DNA from: Ampelomyces quisqualis
Taxonomy: Eukaryota; Ascomycota; Dothideomycetes; Pleosporales; Phaeosphaeriaceae
NCBI GenBank assembly: GCA_018398575.1
Contig: JAGTXZ010000024.1
Location: 992,001-1,056,000 of the forward strand
Direction of reading: 5' to 3'
Length of the DNA stretch: 64,000 nucleotides
Shown here: in pieces, positions 12,002 through 20,427 of the stretch
Numbering within the stretch: position 1 is the first letter of the stretch
How the letters are laid out: each line of letters opens with the position of its first letter
Made by a program: the position numbers and the translations under genes
The notes under the pieces: model-generated
Seen by the model: only the letters and a program-made list of their open reading frames with translations
Told to the model about the DNA's origin: nothing
The model's database searches: none

Positions 12002-13104
12002 CTTGAAAGATTGAAAGGCTTAAGTAAGTATCGAATGAATGAATGATCTGCCAGCAGATGAAAATAGGTGAAACAGAATGAAAAGGTCGTGCGAAGGAAC
12101 GAGCACGTTGATAGCCTGGCGCATCTTTCCTCGGAACTAGCTCACGCTATGTACCACAACACTTCTTTCTCAGACTGACGTTGCTTCTCTGCTAGACCGA
12201 TCCCGAGCACCTGAGACGATCTTGCATTGACCGCGAACGATGAAGAAAATACCCACCCTATACAATTCCTTGCAGTCCCTGCAGTGCTGGACACCATGAT
12301 GCCTTGTCCTCGGGAAGCCAAACACGATGGGTGTAATGCGGGTCATGTTCTCCACCAACGACACCGCCAGGAGCTGTTGAGCCCTACCAATGGAACGGAA
12401 CTATAGGCTGTGTCAAGATCAGACAGATGCCGCGAGATGGAAAAAGGACAAATGTGCGCACCGTTACGAGTCGAGGGATATCTAAGCTGGATTGCCGGTA
12501 CCATCGGACCAGAGCTCACCTCCGTCTCTATTTTGCACCCACAGCGCTGGAGCACTAAACTTCAACGCAGAGGGTTCTGTAGTAACACCCAAGCACTTTG
12601 TTCCAAGTCTGTGTCAAGTGCGAGAAACGACTGCGAACCAAGCCTCGCTCGCCAAGGATGAAACAGTGGTGAAGGGCCAAGAGATTCATGCTTGGCTTAG
12701 CGTGATTTTCGAAACTTGAACGCCCTGTTGACCAACGGGACGATGAGACGCGGTCCGCTCTTGTGCGCTTTGTGTGTCGCAGAAGGCTTGCCAAAAGCTT
12801 GAACTGTGTTGCCTTGGGCAAACTCGACACTCGCGTGAAGGATGGCACGACATGCGCTGCACGACACATGTTCGTGCCGTTGAAATATTTTGAGACTTAG
12901 TTGCGTGGTATTTCCGTTCATTGCTCTCTGCACTTCCTTTCTCTATCGTCTGGTACGCATTGGGTACGCATTGAGTACTTTCACAGCGCAGGTCGAATTA
13001 CGCATCTTCACATCGCAGGTCGAATTACGCATCTTCACATCGCAGGTCGGGTTTACATTCATACTTCAAATTTCCCCACGACTACAGTTACTTGATATAC
13101 AACC
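12002..13104. other. Divergent intergenic region between repeat protein and UstYa gene
   Basis: About 1.1 kb between two divergent starts (12001 minus, 13105 plus). It holds no supported coding region. The 13105-proximal 150 bp contain a short direct repeat and a 27-bp tandem repeat, annotated separately, probably in the 5' leader of the UstYa-like gene. Confidence 0.5.
12987..13049. repeat. 27-bp tandem repeat, 2.3 copies, upstream of UstYa-like gene
   Basis: A 27-bp unit beginning cgcaggtcgaattacgcatc occurs at 12987-13013 and 13014-13040, and a partial third copy follows to 13049. Just upstream (about 12954-12974) gtacgcattg occurs twice. The array ends about 55 bp before the start codon, so it may be transcribed leader or promoter. 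Confidence 0.85.
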
Positions 13105-14002
13105 ATGGAGAAATACGCAGACTCCATATCCGCCTCACAAGATGTCTCCGACTGCGAAGGCGCCGCACTCTTGACCGCAAACTACATGAAGCAAGAATCC
13201 CAACGGCGGCGAAACTACGTCTACCTCACGCTCTTCAACCTCTTCATATTCACACTCTCAATGTTATCGTTGATATGTGCTGTCATGTCGCAAAAAGACA
13301 CTTCACCATACTCTGCAGCAAAGCTAATGGACCAATTCGGGATTTACTGTAAGTACGAAGCGAACATGACACACCGAATGAAGAAACTGACATGTACAAG
13401 CCCCAGCAATGCACGAAGTAACCTACTCACGGGTAAAATTCTCCATCCCCTCGTCCCTCAACGCATCAAAATACGTCGGCACAACCGACGACGTAGAAAA
13501 CGCTTGGATGGAAATCGCACACGGTACGCTTCCAACCCCGAACCCACAACATACCCCACACAACCATTTCCTAACATAACCCCCAGTCCCCAACCAACAA
13601 GTCCCCATCACCGACTTCCCCAAACTATCCAAGCCCCCGACCGCACTGCGTGTCGCTGACCCCGTCACCGGCCGTCCAGGCTACCGCGTCGGTCTCGAAG
13701 TCTTCCACCAACTCCACTGCCTCAATCTACTGCGCATGTCGACGTATCCAGAGCACTACACGAAGCTGTGGGGGAGCGACACAAACGACAAGGCCGAGAA
13801 TGTGCGGACGCATTTGGATCACTGCATTGAGACGTTGCGCATGAATTTGATGTGCATGGCGGATGTGAATGTCTTTACGTTTCATCCGGTCGAGGGGAGG
13901 GAAGGGTATTTGCCGGATTATGAGAGTGAGCATGTGTGTAGGAATTTTGAGGGGATTAGGAAGTGGGCGGTTGAGCATGCGGTGCCGGATGCGGATATGT
14001 AA
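13105..14002 (+). CDS. UstYa family (DUF3328) oxidase-like membrane protein
   Basis: Three exons (13105-13348, 13401-13523, 13587-14002; introns of 52 and 63 nt) give a 260-residue protein. After a short cytosolic N-terminus there is one membrane segment (LTLFNLFIFTLSMLSLICAV, about residues 40-62), then SPAMHEVTYS and the D-x-AW-x-E-I-A stretch typical of DUF3328. The two diagnostic HxxHC motifs are intact: HQLHC and HLDHC. UstYa-family proteins are copper-dependent or copper-like oxidases that cyclise, chlorinate or hydroxylate peptides in ustiloxin, phomopsin, asperipin, victorin and cyclochlorotine pathways. The neighbours are a secreted repeat protein, a Zn2Cys6 regulator and an ABC exporter, which supports a peptide-natural-product role. 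Which reaction it performs cannot be read from sequence. Confidence 0.9.
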
Positions 14003-14269
14003 TGCAGTAGGTGGAAGTGTGGTGACGCATGGTGACGGTGTGTGAGGGTGTTTTGACGAAGAGGAATTGGGGTGCTGCGCGGGGTGGGCCATTCTAATGT
14101 CGCCTCAGTGCGATGCATCGTCTATATAGGACAAGGAATAAAGAGGTTCAGAAGAACAATGGGTTGAACATTTCTTACTCATACATTCCAACACACCATC
14201 TCCTTACACGACCCCAACCCCAATTATTCAACCCAAGTGCCTAACCTACCTCCTATGTGCAAAATCCCT
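14003..14269. other. Convergent 3' region
   Basis: Short region between the converging 3' ends of the UstYa-like gene and the CAP gene. It is presumably shared untranslated sequence and holds no gene. Confidence 0.5.
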
Positions 14270-16074
14270 CTACCCAGCATGTTCAACAATCTCACTAACA
14301 ACCTTTCCACCCTTGACATAACTCCTCATCTGCTCAGGTACAGGATTTTCTACAAAGTCGTCCTCGGTCGGGACATTGATGTTGATACTTGAGCACTTGC
14401 TCGTAAAGACCTCTGTATTCAGCGACTCTTTAGACAAGTATACAATCGCACCATCGACCTGGTCGAGCAAGATGGTAGGTAGCGTGCCGAGGACCTGGAT
14501 GGCAAAGTTGGGACACTTGATGACGTCGACGGAAGACACTAGGCTGTCGACAATGATGCTTGTGCGCGAGGAGTTGTCGATGGAAATGGCGTTTGTTTTG
14601 CCGTTGATGCGGACGGTTGTGTTTTTGCAGCGGGAGATGAGGATGGTGTGATTGAGTTCAGCGTCGATTTCCACCATTTCCGTTGGGCTTTCAAAGTTCT
14701 CGACGATCCACCGGTTTCCGTCAAGCTCCTTGCGCGGCGGCTTCTTAGTCCGCATGCTCTCGGGCTTGGGCTTCTTGCCAGGTGCAGGGCTTTTCCCCCT
14801 GAGCGAGCCGTTGCTGTCGCTGCGTGTGGGAACTGGGGCGGTGGCGCGGAGCGAGGGATTCTTGTGTGTCATTTGGTTAGGGTCGACCTTCTTGAGCCCT
14901 TTTGTGACATCAGATCCCCTGTTAAGGTCGTCGAAAACCGCATTCATATCGGGTGCAGCCTTCTTTAGAGCAGGTGCCGAGCCTGGTGGCGGAGGCATGC
15001 CCGGTGGTGGTGGAGGAATGCCAGAGGCTTGAGAGATGCCTCCTGCTGGCATCGGGGGCGGTGGTGGAACAGATGATGAGAACGACCCGGGCGAGGAGAT
15101 CTGTTTGGCTGCTTCCTTCGCATCGATACCGGTGGCGTTCCACGCGACACCGCCGGGGTGGTGCTTCTTCGCGTACTCGGTCTGGGCATCAAACAGCTTG
15201 TAGTATGCTCGCACCCATTCGACAAACATCTTGTTCTCTGGCCTTGTCGACTGTTAGCAATGCCGGTCCGATCGAATTGGGTCTGTCATCATACTTGTCT
15301 TTGTACTCCTTAAGCACCTTGTTGCCGTACATCTGGGCTCCACCAAAGAGCTCCTTGATATGGTCGTGGGGCTTCATGCTGCTGCCACTGCTGATGGTGA
15401 TCCAGCCCAGACAGCCTACACCGTCGGCAACCATGGTGAGTGGGTCTTTCAAGGCGGCCTCGCGGTTCTGCTGCTTGAACTCGTCCGTCTTCTCCATGCT
15501 GGCCTGGAGGTCTTTGAGAAGCTCCATGATGGTCCGGTCGTCGGGCTTCTTTGCCTTGCTGGCAATATAAATGTACTGTCGCTGTGCGGCGAAGGCCTGC
15601 TGCACCGCCTTCGATTGGCCTTCGATGACCTCCCCGAGCATGCTGCTCAATTCCAGCCATGTCTTCAACTCTGTGTCTGCCATGGCATCGAATGCTTCTA
15701 TCGCGGGTGGGGCACTCTCAGCAGGAGGTTTTGGGGTCGGGGTCGTGCTCGTAGGCCCTGCCAACTTCGCAGCCGGTCCAGGACTTTGTGCTCCATTGCT
15801 GACACCAGCGGGAGCGGATTCTCCATTCGGGATCGCGGAGCTGGCTATATCCTCAAGCCGGCTAGTGGCGGCCTCAAGCCTGCGCACCATGGGCGTCAGT
15901 ATATTGTCCGGGGCTTGGATCTGGCCATTGCGACCGAGGATGTGCGGCTGTTCTGCTTCGGTCGCCATGGATGAAGCGACTTGGCCAGAATAGAGGGGGG
16001 TGGTGGAGTGCAGCCAGATGTGGGTGTACTCACCGCTTTATCAGTGTGGTGAAACTGTTCATGTTGTTCGCCAT
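14270..16074 (-). CDS. Adenylyl cyclase-associated protein (CAP/Srv2)
   Basis: Actin-recycling and adenylyl-cyclase-binding protein, 532 residues in three exons: 16074-16034, 15879-15295 and 15242-14270. The 41-nt first exon encodes MANNMNSFTTLIKR, and splicing over a 154-nt intron gives the conserved LIKRLEAATSRLEDIA start of the cyclase-binding helix. The second intron (15243-15294, 52 nt) must end at ...CGACAAG to keep frame, giving EYKDKPENKMFVEWVRAYY in the helical folded domain. A proline-rich region (PPPPPGMPPPPG type, about 15060-14980) and a WH2-like segment (NRGSDVTKGLKKV) precede the C-terminal CARP beta-helix, which starts around NRWIVENFE and ends with EIVEHAG. The long first intron contains an in-frame ATG (15968) that would give a different N-terminus if retained. 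Confidence 0.95.
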
Positions 16075-16462
16075 TTGCGGAGAAGGTGCAGGGGGGCCCA
16101 AAGATGTCTCGCGGGAAGTTGCTGGGAAGGGGCAGACGACGGCTGTTCGCAGCTTGTGTGGCCCGTATGTGGATTGCGAGTTAAGAATAGGCGTGTGAAG
16201 CTGTGGGGTGATGTCAACCCCAGCGGTGAATGCGGGAGGAGGTTTGGATGCTTAAGGACACTTTGGGTGACGAGGTGCCTGAGCGCGGGAGCTTCCATCT
16301 GGCTAGGGTCATGGCATGGGTGCATGGTTCCCACGTTGCCGTTAGCTGCATAGATGCCAAGAAGAAGCTCACGCCCGCCTCATGACCGCATCCGCGACCA
16401 TCAAAACCTCGAGCCGCCAGCTTCCCACGTCCTCGCACACAACATAATCCACCCTCAACTCC
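16075..16462. promoter_or_regulatory. Divergent promoter region of CAP and Mak32-like genes
   Basis: A 388-bp region between the start of CAP (16074, minus) and the start of the PfkB-like gene (16463, plus). It holds no gene. Both promoters are expected here; no specific sites were recognised. Confidence 0.45.
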
Positions 16463-17617
16463 ATGACGGCGACAAATGGGGACCAGATAGACTTTTGCAC
16501 GTTGGGGATGTTTATCATCGGTATATTGGCCTTCTCTGCACTAGTCCCGTCAACGCTCAATTCGTACCAGATGAGATTGAATTTCCCCCACCAAAACCGC
16601 CAGTCAAAGATATCGTGGGCGGCGCAGGGTCATACTCGGCTTTAGGAGCCCGCATATTCTCGCCACCCCCAAAATCAAAAAGCGTTGGTTGGATCGTCGA
16701 CTGCGGTTCGGATTTCCCACCTGAGCTACGTGAAGCTATTGCGCAATGGCGGACAGGAGTTGTCATCCGGGAAACGCCCGACAGGCTGACCACGAGAGGC
16801 TGGAATGGCTATGGAGAGAACGAGCATCGAGGTGGGTGTGAATTAAGGTGAACATCTGTGGCTGAGACATGGGCTTACGCATGCAGCCTTCAAATACATG
16901 ACGCCCAAGCTTCGACTGGACCAACAAGCACTAATCAACACACCACTACTGTGGTCGAGGTGCTTTCATCTCATATGCTCGCCGTTGAGATGCATTGATC
17001 TTGTGAGTAACATAGTTGCGTTGCAGGGTGCATCACAACAACGTCCACTATTCATCTGGGAGCCTGTCCCTGACCTCTGCGTTCCGGAAGAGTACGAGAA
17101 TTGTCTGCAAGCGTTAAGACATGTCGATGTCGTGAGCCCGAATCATGGCGAGCTCGGCGGATTCTTCGATAGAGACACAAATGGCCAAGATCACGTCAGC
17201 TATCGCCTGATTGAACGCTTGTGTGGCCAGTGGATGCAAAGTGGAATTGGTCCGAGTGGAGCCGGCGGTGTGATTATCAGGTGCGGCAAGGATGGGTGTC
17301 TGGTAATGAGCAAAAAGTCGCGCAAATGGATGCCCGCGTATCACCAGTCAGCGGAGCCTGTAATCGATCCCACGGGTGGCGGAAATGGGTTTCTAGGCGG
17401 ATTAGCAATTGGATTGATCCGAGGAGGCAAGTTGCCAGGCCTTGAAAACCTAGAAGAAGCTGCGATCTGGGGTAGTATCTCGGCAAGTCTTGCTATTGAG
17501 CAGGTAGGCATGCCTTTGCTGGGACGCGCCGGGGACGAAGAGACTTGGAATGGTGTGAGGGTCTCTGACAGAGTAGCTGAGTTCAAGGACAGGCTGAATA
17601 AATATGTACAGCCGTGA
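16463..17617 (+). CDS. Mak32-like PfkB-family carbohydrate kinase
   Basis: Three exons (16463-16520, 16571-16831, 16887-17617) encode 349 residues. The start MTATNGDQIDFCTLGMFII joins across a 50-nt intron to DEIEFPPPKPP and then to the glycine-rich substrate loop IVGGAGSYSALGAR, as in ribokinase/PfkB proteins. The second signature is DPTGGGNGFLGGLAIG near 17370-17405. In active PfkB kinases this region is DTxGAGDxF with a catalytic Asp; here Asn replaces that Asp, as in the Mak32 subgroup, so catalysis is doubtful. Yeast Mak32 is needed for stable maintenance of L-A dsRNA virus-dependent toxin production; the molecular activity is unclear. The assignment rests on motifs and overall arrangement. 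Confidence 0.8.
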
Positions 17618-17672
17618 TGGTATGGTCCGGCCAGCCTACGTCACCCCACCGCTTTCTGCCATGAGCATGCAC

Positions 17673-18055
17673 TTAACTCTCGACGGTCCTGTCCGCTGCA
17701 CGTTCCTTGAGTTTCCGCTCGTGCTCGATGATCTGCTTGCTCCAGCTGCGCCCGGTTAGCTTGACCAGCTCCGCAATCCTCGGAGGAGTGGCGGCGTACT
17801 ATCGGCTGGGGAAGAATCGACCCGGCTCGGGCATCTTGTCGCGGTATTCGAGATTCGCGCTGGCCGTCCAGACCATTCCGACGATGCCGAACAACACGAG
17901 GCCTATGACGGCCGTGTTGCCTTTCCAGTTGGCGGGTTGGGCATACCAACCTCCAGCCGGCGACCAGACGTGCTTTGGGTATCTAGCGGGGTGAGTTGCA
18001 CGCCACAAGAATCATTGGGGATGAGCGCGCACGGGATTTTTCCTCCTCCGCCCAT
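17673..18055 (-). CDS. Probable small single-membrane-span subunit of mitochondrial complex I
   Basis: Three small exons give a 92-residue protein. A 23-nt first exon (18055-18033) encodes MGGGGKIP, an intron ending CTAG follows, and exon 2 continues YPKHVWSPAGGWYAQPANWK, then the membrane segment TAVIGLVLFGIVGMVW and MPEPGRFFPSR. A third exon after an intron of about 50 nt adds YWSKQIIEHERK and a charged tail to the stop at 17673. The MGGG start, the HVWSP-GGWY motif, one helix and the GRFFPSR-W pattern match what I remember of small fungal NADH:ubiquinone oxidoreductase accessory subunits, but I cannot confirm which one. The gene shares a 210-bp divergent promoter with a mitoribosomal protein gene, which fits a mitochondrial role. 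Confidence 0.7.
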
Positions 18056-18265
18056 GATTGCGAGATATCGTGTGGCTTGGTAGGGGTGTCGTCCGGCGGC
18101 GAGATGTGGAGTGGAGCTAGGCCACTAGGGCATAGATGCTTGGCAGAAAAGTTCGAGCAGGCGGGACTTGACACCAGGAGCCCACCGGCGCCCGTCCAAT
18201 TGCCGCTGCTCCCTGTCGTGCCTGCTTCCCACTCCGTCGCCGGCCGTCCCATCTTTTCCTCTTTA
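18056..18265. promoter_or_regulatory. Divergent promoter of two mitochondrial-protein genes
   Basis: Only 210 bp separate the start codons of the probable complex I subunit (minus) and mL44 (plus). Both products function in mitochondria, so co-regulation is plausible. No specific site was identified. Confidence 0.5.
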
Positions 18266-19489
18266 ATGAAGCGAATACCATTCTCACGATGCGCCTCGCG
18301 ACTGCTGGCCTCCCCCGTCGCTCGCCGCCCGCTGTGTCCGTACGCTGCGGCGGAACACACATGGCGGAACAGGACACAGACACGGTGCCAGAGCACCGCA
18401 GCAGCTCAAGATGACGCCCAACTGGAGGTGCAACTGCCGGAGGCGTCGACAGCATCCCCACAGTCCGGGCAGAAGGGGCCAAAGAGACCGCCAGCGCCCG
18501 CGAGGCTCTCCAAAATGCCCTCACCACCACCGCGAAACGCCCTGTCCTCGACCAAACTGCACGCCCTGCGAGCCCGCCTGTCGCTACCGCCCCGGTTCCC
18601 CCTACAAACCCTTGCCCGCACCCTCGTCCACCCCTCGGCCGACCCCGACCCACACTTCAACAATGCATCGCTATCCATGCTCGGACGCAAACTGCTCGCA
18701 TACTACACCTCGGAGCACATCCTCTGCACATATCCACGGCTCCCCATGAGCGTCGTATTCGCGGCGGTAGAGGCGTACATCGGCCCGAAAGCGCTGGCCA
18801 TTGTCGCCCGCGAATGGGGTGTCGAGGCCGCGGCGGCGCCCGGCGGCGAAGTTGAGCCAGGACTGTTGCAGTTCCGGCGGCTACCTGCTGGAGAGCTTCT
18901 TCCCGCTGCTTTGACTGGGCAGGTGCCGTGGAAGTGGAATGTCACAACGACGCACAAGATCACAAAGACGGATGAATTTGGCAGCGAGAATGCGCCACCC
19001 AGTCCGCACACGTTACAGCAAACACCCGTGCCGAATGAAATGGCAGCACAGTCCTTTGTGAGAGCACTCATCGGTGCACTGCACGTACATCTCGGATCGC
19101 CATTAGTGAAGCGATTCTTCCGCGACCATTTCCTGAGCCGACATCTTGACGTGAGCACTCTGTTCGATTTCCGCACACCAACACGCGATCTGTCACGACT
19201 TTGCGCACGAGAAGGCTTCGAATCGCCTGTTGCCCGCCTCATCTCCGAGACGGGTCGATTGAGCAGACATCCCGTGTTTATCGTTGGCGTATACAGCGGA
19301 AAGGACAAGCTCGGTGAAGGATCTGGGAGCTCACTGGACGAGGCACGGACAAGGGCAGCAGCAGCAGCAGTGAAGGCTTGGTACCTCTATAGACCAGTCG
19401 AGGTTACAGTACCAAGCAGCACCGAGGGCGGACTGGACACATCCAAGTGGCGGCCGAACCTCATCGACTGCGGTGAAGTAATTGTGTAA
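18266..19489 (+). CDS. Mitochondrial large-ribosomal-subunit protein mL44 (RNase III-like)
   Basis: An intronless gene of 407 residues. The start MKRIPFSRCASRLLASPVARR is an arginine-rich presequence, so I chose 18266 rather than the in-frame codons upstream. After a Pro/Ala-rich linker comes an RNase III-like fold (NASLSMLGRKLLAYYTSEH, then the motif around YPRLPMSVVFAAVEAYIG) lacking the catalytic acidic cluster. A second part of that fold (AQSFVRALIGALHVHLG) and a C-terminal double-stranded-RNA-binding domain ending in EARTRAAAAAVKAWYL follow. This arrangement is that of fungal Mrpl3/mL44, a structural component of the mitochondrial large subunit. The codon usage is strongly GC-biased in the first half, which produces long antisense open frames. 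Confidence 0.9.
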   Translation: MKRIPFSRCASRLLASPVARRPLCPYAAAEHTWRNRTQTRCQSTAAAQDDAQLEVQLPEASTASPQSGQKGPKRPPAPARLSKMPSPPPRNALSSTKLHALRARLSLPPRFPLQTLARTLVHPSADPDPHFNNASLSMLGRKLLAYYTSEHILCTYPRLPMSVVFAAVEAYIGPKALAIVAREWGVEAAAAPGGEVEPGLLQFRRLPAGELLPAALTGQVPWKWNVTTTHKITKTDEFGSENAPPSPHTLQQTPVPNEMAAQSFVRALIGALHVHLGSPLVKRFFRDHFLSRHLDVSTLFDFRTPTRDLSRLCAREGFESPVARLISETGRLSRHPVFIVGVYSGKDKLGEGSGSSLDEARTRAAAAAVKAWYLYRPVEVTVPSSTEGGLDTSKWRPNLIDCGEVIV

Positions 19490-20427
19490 GATATCAGGAT
19501 TCGAACAATACCACACTTTGGCGTTTTCCACGTGCTGGGCACCATCAACATTGCGGCATTTGTGCATGGATGGAGGCGCGGAACACCGAGCTGCCCTGAT
19601 TGGGCTGGGGCACATGAAGAAGAAAGGACCGAAGCACGCTCAACAGAAGGAATATGGCATGGAATGAGCTGCGCCATGGTTCAACGCAAGCAATGGATCA
19701 TATGTGACAACCTATTGGTGTCTCACTAGCATCCAATTCCATATAGCCAAAAAAAGAATCCACAATAAACGTTGCACAAACATTCCCCGAGATGATCAAC
19801 GAGATTTATATATGAACATGACAGCATCAGGTTTCACATCACGCATAGCACCGCACGGTCTTTTCCTTTCCCCCCAAAACAAGAGGGTAATGTCTATAGT
19901 GGTTGTTGTACGAGAATGTATACCAGGTGGGGCAAGACGGGGGATATGATGAAATGTACTCCGAGGGGAAAAGTAGTACGCCAGATCTCGTGGGTGTATC
20001 AAAAACATGAATCCTCTCTTGAGCTTGCTCGGAACCCTTCTTGACTGAATATCCTTCTCTTGATTTGTATATGCAGTTTGGGTAGATCGTGATGTAAAAA
20101 AAAATGCTCGCTGAACGCTGCACCGCTAAAGGGAAATGGGGTCGTTGAGAAGGGGGGGGAGGGGGTATCAAAGGTCCGACCCACGCAGGGGAGCGTTACT
20201 GAAGGTATAGGAGAAGAAAGAATGAAGCTAAGAAGATGCTGGCCGCTGCTGTTTCCAGCTCTTGATGATACGATGCAACGCTTGCTGATGTGCTGCTTAG
20301 GTGTGGCGCTCCATGCGTCATTCAAGCTGTCATGTTTCATACGCGCCACACAATCACCGGTCTATGTGTTTGCCGAGCATTGCCAACAAGCATGTCGAAC
20401 AGGTTGTTTGCGTGGCGTAGGATGCCA
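19490..20427. other. Convergent intergenic region
   Basis: This region lies between the 3' ends of mL44 and the pseudokinase-like gene. It is AT-richer than its surroundings, with A- and G-runs near 20095-20165, and is most simply explained as 3' untranslated sequence of both genes. No supported coding region was found. Confidence 0.45.

Noticed and set aside
15880..15968. ATG at 15968 as the CAP start
   Set aside because: It lies in an intron; the 16074 start restores the conserved SFTTLIKRLEAATSRLEDIA sequence. Kept only as a possible alternative isoform.
15310..15993. Plus-strand frames of 140-205 codons opposite CAP
   Set aside because: Shadows of the conserved CAP exons; no independent motif.
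18117..19308. Long minus-strand open frames (up to 200 codons) opposite mL44
   Set aside because: They mirror the GC-biased codons of mL44, overlap each other in several frames and have Arg/Ser-rich composition without motifs.
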